Shown here in pieces: positions 50,503 to 63,555 of a stretch of 64,000 bases of DNA. Numbering within the stretch: position 1 is the first letter of the stretch; each line of letters opens with the position of its first letter. The stretch is from Eriocheir sinensis. Lineage: Eukaryota; Arthropoda; Malacostraca; Decapoda; Varunidae. The notes under the pieces are model-generated. The model did no database searches, was not told the DNA's origin, and saw only the letters and a list, made by a program, of their open reading frames with translations. The DNA lies in assembly GCF_024679095.1 (NCBI RefSeq), contig NC_066577.1:4198993-4262992 (forward strand), in the 5' to 3' direction. Position numbers and translations under genes: made by a program.

Positions 50503-50972
50503 ATTAATGGCGTATAGAAACGGGTTAAGGGTGGAGAAACTGAGTGCCACAGGTACTACCCTTGACTAATTCTTTTCATAATTAATGGCGTATATAAACG
50601 GGTTAAGGGTGGAGAAACTAAGTGCCACAGGTACTACCCTTGATTAATTATTTTTATAATTAATGGCGTATATAAACGGGTTAAGGGTGGAGAAACTGAG
50701 TGCCACAGGTACTACCCTTGACTAATTCTTTTCATAATTAATGGCGTATATAAACGGTTTAAGGGTGGAGAAACTGAGTGCCACAGGTACTACCCTTGAT
50801 TAATTATTTTCATAATTAATGGCGTATATAAACGGGTTAAGGGTGGAGAAACTGAGTGCCACAGGTACTACCCTTGACTAAATATTTTTATAATTAATGG
50901 CGTATATAAACGGGTTAAGGGTGGAGAAACTGAGTGCCACAGGTACTACCCTTGACTAAATATTTTCATACA
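50503..50972. repeat. 78-bp tandem array, six copies
   Basis: ATTAATGGCGTATATAAACG recurs with an exact 78-bp step from 50503. Each unit carries AAGGGT and, 30 bp later, ACCCTT, a potential small hairpin. Copies are very similar, so homogenisation is recent. Confidence 0.95.
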
Positions 50973-51025
50973 CAGCCGTAAGTACTCACAGATTAATAAA
51001 ACTTTTTCCATATTAGTATTGTAAT

Positions 51026-51808
51026 GAAATGTTTCCCTGTTATTTTGCTATAGGAAGAAATGTTCCCCTATTATTTTGTTATATGAAGAAATGTTTCCCT
51101 ATTATTTTGTTATAGAAAGAAATGTTTCCCTATTATTTTGTTATCTGAAGAAATGTTTCCCTATTATTTTGTTATAGGAAGAAATGTTTCCCTATTATTT
51201 TGTTATATAAAGAAATGTTTCCCTGTTATTTTGCTATAGGAAGAAATGTTTCCCTATTATTTTGTTATATAAAGAAATGTTTCCCTGTTATTTTGTTATA
51301 TGAATTAATGTTTTCCTATTATTTTGTTATCTGAAGAAATGTTTCCCTATTATTTTGTTATAGGAAGAAATGTTTCCCTATTATTTTGTTATATGAAGAA
51401 ATGTTTCCCTATTATTTTGTTATATGAAGAAATGTTTCCCTATTATTTTGTTATATGAAGAAATGTTTCCCTATTATTTTGTTATATAAAGAAATGTTTC
51501 CGTATTTTTTTGTTATATGAAGAAATGTTTCCGTATTATTTTGTTATATGAAGAAATGTTTCCCTATTATTTTGTTATATAAAGAAATGTTTCCGTATTA
51601 TTTTGTTATATGAAGAAATGTTTCCGTATTATTTTGTTATATAAAGAAATGTTTCCCTATTATTTTGTTATATAAAAAAATGTTTCCCTATTATTTTGTT
51701 ATATAAAGAAATGTTTCCGTATTATTTTGTTATATGAAGAAATGTTTCCCTGTTATTTTGTTATATAAAGAAATGTTTCCGTATTATTTTGTTATATGAA
51801 AAAATGTT
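51026..51808. repeat. 30-bp satellite, about 25 copies
   Basis: Units read GAAATGTTTCCCTATTATTT followed by TGTTATATGAA variants, with alternating CCC/CCG and GAAG/AAAG types. Direct tandem repeat without spacers. Confidence 0.95.
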
Positions 51809-52620
51809 TGGAAAAAAAGCTTTACACTTCTAGTTATTTACAATAGTCACACAAAGATCCATCCACTCAACTCCTGCACATTCATCGTGTGCTCACAGTT
51901 AACACAACGTACACTGAACCCACAGCTCACCTCTTTTATCATCAGAAAAGTTCCTGTCACAGACAAGGCAGGCAGCACCTTCTCCTGGCTCTTGTATCCC
52001 ACCAGACATTGTCATCTCACCGTCTTGTAAAATACCTGCACCACGTTTACTGTCTCAATCTTGAGTGTATACTTTCCTAGCAACTTTATTGTTTCTCTTT
52101 ATTGGAGTCTTTTCTTAGGTCTATTCTTTCTTGAATAAAAATCTAAACTCTTCTTCGGTTTCTCCACATTTGATTTCACTTATATTTAGTTGGTGACTTC
52201 TTGTAAGGTTTTCCTCTTAAGAGACACGCCCCAGCTCTCTTTCGACCCCTGTTACTTGTCTTCCTTCTGATGGCTGGAGCCCGTATTAGGAAGGGTAGCC
52301 CATACTAATAGCATCAAGCCATATTTCAAATATGAGTAGTATCAATAGATGTTGTATATTTGCTAATAAAATATATGCTGACTTTAAAGTTCATTTCTTA
52401 AACTTATCACTTGACCTTGGAAAATAATTTAATAAAGAAGCAAGTGCACGGGAAAAAATGAAAAAAAATACCTTTGAAAAAAACTTTAACACTGTGATAA
52501 AAATGATCATGGGCGTCACGCATCTGTCCAGTGGGCTGATCGCAGCGCAGCTAAAAGCGCCTTCAAAGTAATGACTCGCATGTCTCCCTTCAAGATACAG
52601 CGCCTCACACAGCTAGAATC
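51809..52620. other. no gene seen
   Basis: AT-rich unique-looking sequence with AAATATG phrases at 52325; no frame of interest. Confidence 0.4.
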
Positions 52621-52642
52621 TCGTTTGCCCATATTTACACCC

Positions 52643-52948
<306 letters not shown>

Positions 52949-53221
52949 ATGAATTCACCATGCTAAGAAATAGCCGAGAGTGGAAATTTCCGTGGAAGTC
53001 CCCGGCATTTTATTTAGGAAAGCGGAAAATTCCTATGCTTCCCAGACCCAGATCCAGACCTTACGTGGGCGGAGCTTATCAAATACTTATTATCGCCTAT
53101 TGCTGCCAATTCTGAAATAATTGTGGGATGCATGACCCACGTTTACTTAGTGCATGGTGTTAGGGTATTAACAAATAATAACCCATAGCCGTAAGAGCGT
53201 TAGATTAAGTGCAACGACATA

Positions 53222-53548
53222 GGCAGGTTAGGTAGTGAGCAGCTCCTGCGTCGCTACATTGAGGCTATTCGAAGAATTACGACCAAAGGCGGGGTTCCTG
53301 TGGTGTGTGGGGTTCTGCCAAGGCGGCGGGTTGGTGCCATTTGGATGTCCAGGGCTATTGCATTAAACTGCAGGTTGGCAGATTATTGCAAAGCCAATGG
53401 ATGGAAATTTGTCGACGCCTGGGACAGTTTCTTTGGCAAGAACCACCTCTACCAGAGGGACGGGGTTCACCTTTCATGGGAGGGGGTACAGATCTTGTCT
53501 GATGCCCTTGAACGTGGGTTGGGGGCCCTGCAGGGTTTTTTAGGGTAA
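53222..53548 (+). pseudogene. CR1-B ORF1 C-terminal fragment (SGNH end)
   Basis: The end of the esterase domain is kept, including PVVCGVLPRR and the Asp-His block RDGVHLSWEG. The Ser and Asn blocks are lost by 5' truncation. The stop at 53546-53548 lies 17 bp before the ORF2 ATG. Confidence 0.75.
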
Positions 53549-53565
53549 GTAAGAAGGGGCCTAAG

Positions 53566-56466
53566 ATGGCAATACCAAGTGGGAGCACTAAATGTAGTAA
53601 TAATAATAGCGGCTGCAGGGTAAGGCAAGGGGTAGGTCTAAATGTGTACTATACAAACAGTAGAAGTATTAGGAATAAGATAGAATTATTGAGGGGAAAG
53701 GCGTGCGTAGAGAAATTTGATATGATAGCGATCACAGAGTCATGGATAAACACTGCAGACAGACACTTTCTCCCAGAATTAGAGATTGAAGGGTATAAGT
53801 TATTCCACCAAGATCGAATAGGCAGGAAGGGGGGTGGGGTCTCACTCTTCGTCAGGAGCAATCTTAAGTGTGTCATTAACAACTCAATGAAGGAAGATAG
53901 CAATACAGAATCCCTCTGGGTAGAAACAATAGGTAGGAAGGAGAAGCTTGTCATCGGAGTACTTTACAGACCGCCCAACCTTACCAGGGACAGTAGCCAA
54001 CCCCTTTTACAAGAAATTAGTAGGGCGTCAAGATATAGAAATGTGTGTGTAATTGGGGATTTCAGTTATAGGAACATAGAGTGGGATACTTTATCCGGAG
54101 ACCAAGAGGCACAGGATTTGTTAGATGTGATACAGGATAGTTTTCTTAAGCAGTTAATTAGAACGCCAACGAGGGAAGAAAATATTTTGGATTTGTTGTT
54201 AACTAATAGAGAGGACATAATAAGCAACATTGAGGTTGGGGATTAATTAGGTAACAGTGATCATAAGGAAATTAGATTTAATATTAAATGGGAGGATAGA
54301 GTAAGCAGTAACAACACATTAATACCTGACTTCAGGAAGGCAGACTATGAAGGGTTAAGAAAACAGCTACAGAGGCTTAGGGGAGTGAGATCAGAAGGAG
54401 GTCAGGACCCAGAGCAGGGAGGGGTGGTAGTCTCTGGTGAGGTCACTAGTCAGGTCAGTAGCTTGGAGGGTGAGTACAATAGTCTGGTCAGGGAGATTAA
54501 ATTAGGACAGAAACAGTTTATACCTCACAGGGAAGTCAGGTCAACAGGTAATTACCCGCGATGGATGACAGACAGGCTAAAAACTGAAACAGGAAGGAAA
54601 AGAGGACTATATGTTAGAATTAAAAGGGGGGAAACTCACCTAAGGGATAGTTACAACGATTTAGCTAGAGCAGTAAAGAAGAACACACGTATGGCAAAAC
54701 GTAATTATGAGATTAGAATTGCCAGGGAAGCAAAGACCAATCCAAAGGGCTTCTTTCAGCTTTATAAGACCAAGGTTAGGGATAAGATAGGGTCGCTTAA
54801 GTCAGGAGAATCAATGATTGATAGTGATGAGGAAATGAGCGAGGCGTTAAATAGATATTTCTTAACTGTATTTACCAAGGAAAGATTAGATGATATACCT
54901 CAGGGAGAACAGATCTACAGGGGAGAAGAGGTAGAAGAATTAACCGACATCAACATAAGTAGGGAGCTCGTGATTAGACAGATAGATAGACTTAAAGTTA
55001 CTAAGGCGCCAGGGCCAGGTGAATTTTTCCCCAGGGTAATAAAGGAATGCGAAACTGAAATAAGTGGGCAGTTAACAGAAGTATTTAGGAAGTCACTAGA
55101 CACAGGGGTGGTGCCTGTTTCATGGAGGCAGGCACACGTAATTCCAATATTTAAGAAGGGAAACAAATCTTCTATGGAGAACTATAGGCCGATTAGTTTG
55201 ACGTCAGTTATAGGTAAAATGATTGAGTCAATAATAGCTGATAGTATTAGGGACCATATAGACAGACATAGTTTAATTCACGACTCACAGCATGGGTTTA
55301 CTAAAGGAAAGTCGTGCCTCACTAATCTTATATCCTTTTACAATAGAGTATACGAGGCAGCTGACAATGATGAGAGCTATGATGTAGTTAATCTTGGGTT
55401 AAGTAAGGCCTTCGATAAGGTACCTCACCAGAGACTGTTAAATAAAGTCAGGGCTCATGGGATAAGAGGGAAGGTATTTGATTGGATTAAGGCGTGGATT
55501 AGCGACAGGAAACAGAGGGTTACCATTAACGGTAAAAAATCCGAATGGGGTAATGTTACCAGTGGGGTTCCTCAAGGTTCAGTTTTAGGCCCGCTTCTAT
55601 TCATTATCTACATCAATGACATAGACAATGGGATAACTAGTGACATAGGTAAATTTGCAGATGACACCAAAATAGGACGCACTGTTAGGACAGGGGAGGA
55701 TGCTAGAGCACTGCAGGAGGATCTCAACAAACTGTCAGCTTGGTCAGAGAAATGGCAGATGAATTTTAACATCACCAAGTGTAGCGTACTTAGTGTAGGA
55801 ACACGCAACCCATTACACGGGTATAGTTTAGACTCCACAGCGATAGGCAGGTCTGAGTATGAAAGGGATTTGGGAGTGTTAGTGAACTCTGACCTAAAAC
55901 TAAGGAAGCAATGTATTAGTGCGAGGAATAGGGCTAACAGGGTATTAGGCTTTATTAACAGGACGGTAACCAACAGGAGTGCAGAGGTCATCCTCAGACT
56001 CTATTTAGCGTTAGTTAGGCCACACTTAGATTATGCTGTCCAGTTTTGGTGCCCACACTACAGAATGGACATCAACTTGCGAGAATCAGTTCAGAGGAGG
56101 ATGACCAAGATGATTCAGGGGCTGAGGAACCTCCCATATCAAAATAGGCTGAAACATCTAAACTTACATTCACTAGAGAGACGAAGAGTGCGGGGAGATC
56201 TGATAGAAGTATTTAAATGGGTCGAGGGTTACAACAAAGGCGATATAAGTAAAGTACTAAGAATTAGCCAGCAGGATAGAACTCGCAGTAATGGATTTAA
56301 ATTAGAAAAGTATAGATTTAGGAGAGATATAGGCAAGCATTTGTTTAGTAATAGGGTGGTGGGGGAATGGAATAGACTCAGCAATCACATAGTTAGTGCA
56401 GGGACGATAGCTTGTTTTAAGAGTAGACTGGATAGCTACATGGACGAGGACGACAGGTGGCAGTGA
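53566..56466 (+). pseudogene. CR1-B ORF2 endonuclease-RT with one stop codon
   Basis: One frame of about 966 codons from ATG 53566, broken only by a TAA at 54244-54246. The endonuclease part has YYTNSRSIRNKIELLRG, MIAITESWI, VIGDFSYRNIEWD and GNSDHKEIRF. The RT has NYRPISLTSVIGKMIES, GVPQGSVLGPLLF and FADDTKIGR. Motif A reads VNLGLSKAFDKV, where CR1-A and CR1-C have YLDF/YLDI, so the first catalytic Asp is replaced by Gly. The copy is young but inactive. Confidence 0.9.
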
Positions 56467-56671
56467 GGTGTGGGTGCAGTAAGGTGACGGGGTACTGGAT
56501 GCGTGCCTGGGTACCGCCGGTATAACGAGGATCAAGCCTCTACCTGTAACCCCTGTAACTACACCTCACCCACCGTGAGTAGTTGGGGGGATTCTGGAGC
56601 TGCCCTGTGTAGGCCACCCGGCCTCTTGCAGTTTCCCTATGTTCTTATGTTCTTATGTTCAGAACGAGAGA

Positions 56672-56784
56672 TGTCAGTTGTGGCGAGTGCTGGCATCTTG
56701 ACCGCCGGGCCGGGCAAGCAAGGGCGACCCAAGTTGACCGCCCGCCGCCTCTTCTTCGTGTGACATCGCTCACGGGCGGACGTG

Positions 56785-56860
<76 letters not shown>

Positions 56861-57343
56861 CCACGTGTTTACATCGTGGTGGGTCTTCCTACACCTGCAA
56901 GTATCCACAAGTCACCTCGACTGTGTGCTTCAGGTCAGGTCCTGGGAGGTTACGAGAGGCGTGTTTGCTGTGAGGAGCACTATGCGAGTGCATTTGGAAG
57001 GCGGCGTGTGTGTTTTGAGTCCAGGAGGACTCCATCGTGGGCGTGAGGACCACGTGGCATCCGCGGGCGGGCTCCAGGCGCGCCCATCTACTGGTTGATA
57101 AGTATATTGTCTAAGTCTAAGGTATTTTAAGACAGTTAGCGAGGTAGCTGTGTGCGTGGACTAATGAATGAATTCCTCATTCCAGCATATTTTTTTCTTG
57201 CTTGTGTGATTGAATAAACTTAAGAGTAGGATACAGCTGCTTTTTGCTTATTCCTATGTGAGTGTGACAGGTCGGGTCGGTAAAAATAAAGACAAATAAA
57301 TCTTCGAGATCTTCGGAAGTCCAGACCTTTTAAGAACCCCACA
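56672..57343 (+). mobile_element. 5' LTR of a Ty3/gypsy-like retrotransposon
   Basis: It begins TGTCAGTTGTGG just after the CR1-B tail and ends CCCCACA, 5 bp before a primer binding site. It contains a (CT)n run (56788-56856) and an AATAAA at 57213-57218. The exact start is inferred from the TG...CA rule; the 3' LTR lies outside the window. Confidence 0.7.
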
Positions 57344-57348
57344 TTAAT

Positions 57349-57366
57349 TGGCGCCCGAACAGGGCC
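57349..57366 (+). promoter_or_regulatory. primer binding site, tRNA-Lys type
   Basis: TGGCGCCCGAACAGGGCC matches the complement of the 3' end of tRNA-Lys(UUU) at 17 of 18 positions. It is where minus-strand DNA synthesis of the LTR element would start. Confidence 0.85.
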
Positions 57367-57428
57367 AGACCTCACACTCCACAGGACTAAGTATTGGCTG
57401 TTAGGCTCGTGAAGTGGGCACTAGCAAG

Positions 57429-57548
57429 ATGTCTGTATCACAGTGGAAACAGGAAGCGGAAGAGAAAGGGTTGAATGCTAAGGAAACCAAAGACTACATA
57501 CTCAGAGAGCAGGAGAAATAGAGGGAAAAGGAGAGAGAGAGAAAAGGA
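57429..57548 (+). pseudogene. gag N-terminus of the LTR element
   Basis: An ATG 63 bp after the primer site starts a Lys/Glu-rich frame (MSVSQWKQEAEEKG). It meets a TAG after about 30 codons, and the reading continues as an Arg/Glu repeat encoded by GA-rich DNA where CR1-C copy 3 is inserted. Shown as found. Confidence 0.6.
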
Positions 57549-57672
57549 GATTTACATAGATTTACATAGAAAATCAGACCACACAGACCCCATGGTCCAG
57601 ACTTGGTGGTCTGTCCTTAAACCTAAGTGATTTTACATTAATCAGAAGACTCCAAAACGTTGCATTTCTACT

Positions 57673-59541
57673 CTAGTTGATATTAAGTTGAAGGAAGTGA
57701 CGGTCGAGCTTATTTTTGAAGGAGTCAATCGTGTTACACTGGACCACTGATGATGGGAGCTTATTCCATTCTCGCACTACAACGTTGGTGAAGAAAAATT
57801 TGGTGCAGTCTGAATTTACTTGTCTACATCTGAGTTTTACGCCATTGTTCCTCGTGCGCAAAGTGTCATCGATCATAAACAATGTTGATCTGTCTACATT
57901 CGTGAAACCATTAAGTATTTTAAAACATTCGATCAGTTTTCCTCGGAGGCGACGTTTCTCAAGAGAGAACATGTTAAGAGTAGAAAGCCTTTCTTCGTAG
58001 GATTTGTTGCGCAAGGAAGGGATAATTTTCGTTGCCCGACGCTGAACACCTTCTAATTTAGCAATATCCTTTGCATGGTGGGGAGACCAAAACTGTACCG
58101 CATATTCCAAGTGGGGTCTGACTAAACTGTTGTAGAGCTGGAGTATTACATCTTTATTCTTAAATAAAAAGTTTCTTTTAATGAAGCCCAACATTCTGTT
58201 CGCTTTATTTGCTGCATCGATGCATTGTTGTGAGAATTTGAGGTTTGACGCGATTTTGACCCCCAAGTCCTTGACGCATTGAACGCTTTTGAGTTTAACG
58301 CCGCGCATTTCGTAATCAAACTTCTTATTCCTCGTTCCAACTTGAAGGACCTGGCACTTGTCTACGTTAAAGGGCATCTCCCATCTATCCGACCAAGCTG
58401 AAATTTTGTGCAAATCCTCTTGGAGGCTTTGCCTGTCTTCGTCAGTGAGAACCGAGTTACCAATCTTTGTGTCGTCTGCAAATTTACTAATGCGGTTATT
58501 GAGTCCAACATCCACGTCGTTGATGTAAATAATGAAGAGCACTGGGCCAAGAACCGAGCCCTAAGGGACGCCACTAGTGACCGGCGCCCACTCTGAGTTA
58601 AATCCGTCAATCACTACTCTTTGTTGTCTGTTGCTCAACCAATTCGCGATCCATTGGTTTACCTGACCGTCAATACCTATTTGCTTTAATTTGTAAAGTA
58701 ATTTATGATGCGGGACTTTATCAAACGCTTTCTGGATATCAAGATAGACTACGTCCAGTGATTTGGTTACGTCATAAACAGTGAAGAGGTCGTTATAAAA
58801 GGTTAATAGATTTGATAGGCAGGATCTTTTGTTTCGGAAGCCATGTTGTGAGTCCCCAATTAATGAGTGGCTTTCAAGGTAACTCACAATTTTGTCTCTA
58901 ATTATGCCCTCAAGTAGCTTACCTACAACCGAAGTTAGACTAATGGGCCTGTAATTACCTGGTACTTTTTTGTCTCCTTTCTTAAAAATCGGTGTCACGT
59001 TAGCCTTTTTCCAATCTGAAGGGACAATGCCTTGTCGCAAGGACATATTGAATACGGTTGTGAGGGAGGGGAGTATTTCGGTCTTTGTTTCTTTCAGCAG
59101 AGTTGGATATACTTTATCAGGTCCAGGACTTTTATTTGTTTTAAGTGATTTGAGGGCTTTAAGGACTTCATCGGGTTTTATTTCAAAGTTAGACAATGCA
59201 TGCTCGGGATTTACATTAGTACTGGTGGTGGTGGTGGTGGTGGGAGGACTGTTATTATTAAACACCGAGGAAAAGTAATTATTTAATAGGTTTGCAACGT
59301 GTTGGCTGTCAGTCACTAGTGCACCGTCGCTGTTTGTTAAAGGTCCAATTCCACTTCTGATCGCCTTTCTGTTGTTTATGTAACTGAAGAAGGATTTCGG
59401 ATTATTTTTACAGTTGGCTGCAATATTTTCTTCATATCTACGCTTTGCCTGATGCACTAATCTTTTTACTCGTCGCCTTGCATCATTGTAAAGTCTAATG
59501 TTTTCGGGCGTGCTTTGGTCTTTCTTTAACCTGTAAGACAA
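57673..59541 (-). pseudogene. CR1-C copy 3 ORF2, RT part
   Basis: The same frame as copy 2, with intact NKSPGPDKVYP, YLDIQKAFDKVPHH and FADDTKIGNS. A TAG at 58561-58563 replaces the Gln codon in the GVPQG motif and splits the protein. The T-run lost in copy 2 is intact here. Confidence 0.9.
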
Positions 59542-59543
59542 TT

Positions 59544-60540
59544 TTATCTCCTTGACTGAGTGTTTAATTTCGCTATTAAACCAAGGTGGACTTTTATTAG
59601 TGTTAATTCGCTTCGCACAAGGGACAAATGTGTCCTGCTGAGTGAGTAAGTGATTTTAAAGTTTAGCCAGGCGTCCTCTGCATTGCCGTCATCTGATAGT
59701 TGCATATCTATTAGTTTTCGTCGGATTTCTACGAAGTTGGCTCTTTTGAAATTGGGCACCTTTACTTTATTTTCAGTCACCGATGTTTGAGCTCTAATGT
59801 CAACGCGCACTAGTTTATGATCGCAGGAACCGAGGTGTTCTCCTACCGTGACATTACTGACTATGTTATCTTGGGTCGCTTTAACAAGGTCAAGTATGTT
59901 ATTTTGTCGAGTTGGTTCAGAAACCATTTGGCTTAGATAATTTTCCTCTAGAAATTCGATCATTCTATGGGACTCACCTTCTGTACCCGACAGTGTCGCC
60001 CAGTCGATATGGGGGAGGTTAAAGTCTCCTAGTATCAGTGAGTCGCTGTTATTAAGTGACTGCCTTAAGACGCTGTACATATCAAGATCGCCATCAAGTG
60101 ATTGCCCCGGAGGCCTGTAAGTGACAGATATATTTAAATTGACTTTTGCAATGTTTACTCGCACGCACAAATGTTCAACGTTACTGTTTCTTGGTGTTTT
60201 GTCAGTAGGTTGCAAGTAGCTTTTGACAAAAAGGGCGACACCACCCCCTCTACGGTTTACACGATCATTGTTGAAGAATCTGTAGCCATCTATGTTGTAT
60301 TCGGAACTTAAATCAATATTAGTGGTGTCGATAAATGTTTCGGTTATAGAAATTACGTCAAAGTTTTCTGTCAGAGCAAGACATCGCAGTTCATCAAATT
60401 TGTTTCTTAGGCTACGCGCATTGAAACTAAGGACTCTTAGGTTATCTTGAAGCTTGGTAATAGAGGTACTGGAGGGTTCAATGTTACGAGTCTGTTGCGG
60501 TGTATGGTGTCTATTTACACGGGCGGGATGGAAGGACGTG
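59544..60540 (-). pseudogene. CR1-C copy 3 ORF2, endonuclease part
   Basis: It has the same motifs as copy 2 (LILGDFNLPHIDW, NNILDLVKATQ, GSCDHKLVRV) and ends at a frameshift near 59544, before the RT part. Confidence 0.8.
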
Positions 60541-61482
60541 GCTGAGAGTCGTTTTTTGTTGTTCGGGCGTTACGTACGGCGTTGTTGAGGAGCCTTCCAA
60601 ATCTGGCTGCCCCGATGGGGACAGGTGTATGCCGTCCCTTTGAAAAGTCTACTCTGGCCGTAGAAATCGTTCCAGGCGTTAAAGAATTCGACGTCAAGCT
60701 CTCCGCAGAGAGTCTGCAGGCGGTTGTTGAGGCTGAAGGCCTTACTGTAGAAGTCGCCCTCATCCCATGTCCGTGGTAGAATTCCTGAAATCAAAATATT
60801 ACCGATTTAGACTTATACTGCTGGATGAGCCTACGGTACTTGTCCAGCAGTTCCTCAGACCGGGTCGTGGTGACGTCGTTTGTACCTGTGTGGAGAACAA
60901 AGAGTGAGTCATTAGAGGCCACAGCGGAGACCTCGTCCAGTGCAGCTGTGATGTCGTCAACACCAGCTCCAGGATAACAGTAGTTACGCCTACGACGGGG
61001 GACTCTGCCACAGAATTCAACCACCTGATGGCGAATCATAGAGTCACCGACCAAGAAGGTGCTCTGTTCCTCGTCCTCCTCCTCCAGTATGGCAAATCTG
61101 TTGTAGCAATGAGTAGGATAAATGGCTCTAGGGGCGGGTCTGGCTCCTCCTCTCACGGGGGTGAAGCATTCAGCGTCAGCTCTACCGGTTCCCTGTGACG
61201 TGCCTTCTTCGGAAGGTGGCTGGGCATCGAGTGCAGGTGAGGAGGGTGATGAGGCGTCACTTGCAGGAGGGCGACGATGTTGGCCTGGATAAACTACTGA
61301 AAGGTATCAACATTACTTGTTAGTTCGGTGATCTTCTCGCCAGCCGTCAGCCTTTCGTCCTGTTGAAGGAGTCTCGTTTCCATCTGCTGTGTCAACAGGC
61401 AGATCTTGCAGACGGTCGATCGTCCTGAAAAGAAATGACTAGAGAAGTTTCCTGTGCAAGTCGAACATTTCTTTAGCGCCAT
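60515..61482 (-). pseudogene. CR1-C copy 3 ORF1, frameshifted
   Basis: It starts MALKKCSTCTGNF at 61482. Small deletions near 61270-61340 and 60620-60650, and a loss around 60800, break the frame relative to the intact copy 2. The SGNH blocks are still readable. Confidence 0.8.
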
Positions 61483-61798
61483 CTTGGTAAGGAGAGAGCA
61501 AGTGAGTAGTGTTTATCTATATATTTGCTTTGCTTTTTCTTTTCGTAGGGCAGAGGACGCGTGCGTGAATAAGCGAGAATAAGTGAGAGAGAGAGAGATG
61601 GGAAGGCGTAGGAGGGAGATAGGGATGGAGGGAGGAAGAGGGCGAAGGAAAGGGGGGGAGAGAGAGAGGGGGGGAACGAGATAGGGAGTGAGGAAGGAGA
61701 GACAGAGAGGGGCAAGTGGGGGGTAGTAATGAGAGAGAGAGAGAGAGAGGGGGGCAATGGAGGGAGGCGAGAGAGAGGAGGAGCGAAACGCGAGAGCG

Positions 61799-61800
<2 letters not shown>

Positions 61801-61872
<72 letters not shown>
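61801..61872. repeat. (GA)n microsatellite in gag
   Basis: About 35 GA units at the 5' side of CR1-C copy 3, encoding an Arg/Glu run in the gag frame. Confidence 0.95.
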
Positions 61873-61873
<1 letters not shown>

Positions 61874-62790
61874 AACACCAGCTAGGATTAGGGAAACTGG
61901 AAGTCGAGAGAGAGCGAGAAAAGGAGCCACAAGCAGTAAAACTAGCCGAGCTACAGGCGGCGAATAATGGGAATGGTGGTACTAACTCTCATAATAATAC
62001 AGTAGTTTCCCCAAAGCTAAAGCTTAATCATTTCAAGGAAGGTGACAAGATAGAGATTTTTATAGCACGGTTTGAGAAAGCCGCAAACCTAATGCAGTAT
62101 GATGAGGTCACCAAGCGTGTTCAATTCATGAGTCTTTTTTAAGGTAAAGTTTTGGAGTTGATTCATAGACTGGATGAGGACTCTCGTGAGTATAAGGATA
62201 TGAAGTAGGCATTATTAGCAGCTTATGGAATGTCAGTTGATGATTTGAAGAAACAGTTTTCCTCTGCCTCCATAAATGACGATGAGACAGCAATTCCATT
62301 TGCTGCTCGCCTCAAAGGGTACTTAGAGCAATGGCTCAAGAAAGACGGTGCTGAGGAAACAGCATAAGGTGTGAAGGACCTAATATTGCGTGCGCAGTAC
62401 GTAAAATTCTGGCCAGATGAATTAGTCACGAGGCTCAAAATAGACAAGGTGAGGAAATTGGAAGATATAAAGGAAATGGCTAATTCCTATTTTGAGGCCT
62501 GCGGTAGGACGAAAAAGCCTGTAGCTAAAAGCAGTAACATGCAGAGTGATGCCTCTGGAAGAAAGATGGCCTCAGGTGGGCCACATACAGGTGCGATTAG
62601 CCGCCAGTGGCCTTCAGCCAAAAGTAACCAGAATTATGCACCGCGTCCGAAGACTGGAAGTTATGGGCTGCGACCGAATCAGGGTAACTACTCCAAGTGG
62701 CACAAAAATGCTGCAGTAAGGCAGGAAGGTGTAACGCAGCATGGGAATTTTGGTAGGAAGCAGGCGTCGCCACCAAGGTGCCCTTCGTGA
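61873..62790 (+). pseudogene. gag capsid region of the LTR element
   Basis: After the GA run the frame encodes a capsid-like region. Motifs include LNHFKEGDKIEIFIARFEKA and LLAAYGMSVDDLKKQF, then LILRAQYVKFWPDELVTRLK, resembling SCAN-type gag of Ty3/gypsy elements. A basic, Gln/Ser-rich tail (62520-62790) follows without an obvious zinc knuckle. Stops lie near 62141, 62206 and 62365. Confidence 0.75.
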
Positions 62791-62849
62791 ATGGCCAGTA
62801 TCGCGATGAGGCGCAGAATCAATGACTATTGGCCGGAGCTGCCACAAAT

Positions 62850-63171
62850 TAGTACGATGATCCGTTGCACCTGAGTAAAGGTTGGGTAGGAGACCGAGAG
62901 GTCACGGTGATGCGGGATAGTGGTTCTACCATTTGTACACTGAGGCACAGCTTAGCTAGGAGCCATGAATTCACAGGCGAACGGAGAAAAATATGGCTGT
63001 TGAATAGCGCGCCAGTGATAGCTCCTGAGGTCAAGATAAAGGTCAAGTCACCTTGCTACACAGGCTGGATCATGGCGGTGACACTCGAAACACCGCTCTA
63101 TGATTTAATGATTGGCAACATTCCCGGAGCTACTTACGGGGTGAGTAAGACTGCAGTAACTCAAACACCCT
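62850..63171 (+). pseudogene. retropepsin-like protease fragment of pol
   Basis: The frame contains MRDSGSTICTLR, an aspartic protease motif (DSG in place of DTG), and later YDLMIGNIPGA, the matching flap-proximal/ILG-like segment. It is cut by the Harbinger element at 63172, so RT, RNase H and integrase are not in the window. Confidence 0.75.
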
Positions 63172-63472
63172 AAGGCTGATTCACACTATACGTAAAGTGA
63201 CCGGCGCGGACCGTACCGTTCCGGACCGACAAAATATTCTTCAATGGGAAAGCTATTGTTGTGTTCACACTGCTACGGACCTGCACGTCTCCGGCGCGGA
63301 CCGTCCCCAGCACTTGCCGGTCGGGATTGTCGGCGAGAATATTGTGCAGGTCCGCGCCGGTACGGAACGGACCGTAGCCGGTCAGTGCTGGGTAGTGTGA
63401 ACACGCTTCCCTCCCCGACCGGCACCTGCACAGCAGACAGGCGTGGCCTCGGGGAGCGTAGCACCGCATTCA

Positions 63473-63475
<3 letters not shown>

Positions 63476-63549
<74 letters not shown>
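63476..63549. repeat. (CT)n microsatellite
   Basis: About 37 CT units at the 3' side of the Harbinger-type reading frame. Confidence 0.97.

Positions 63550-63555
<6 letters not shown>

Larger units (their letters stand above)
53222..56660 (+). mobile_element. CR1-B non-LTR retrotransposon
   Basis: 5'-truncated in ORF1, with nearly complete ORF2 and 3' untranslated region. The 3' ATGTTCTT tail at 56638-56660 is where the LTR element begins. It is about 99% identical by eye to the truncated copy at 31628-32697. Confidence 0.9.
57549..61800 (-). mobile_element. CR1-C copy 3, full length, inside gag
   Basis: It has the same layout as copy 2: (ATTTACATAG)2 end at 57549 joined to GA-rich DNA, ORF2, ORF1 and a purine-rich leader up to about 61800, where a long GA run follows. 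ORF1 (60515-61482) has several frameshifts. ORF2 has an endonuclease part (59544 to about 60540) and an RT part (57673-59541). Confidence 0.9.

Noticed and set aside
51026..51808. CRISPR-like regular repeats
   Set aside because: Units are contiguous with no unique spacers, and the genome is eukaryotic.
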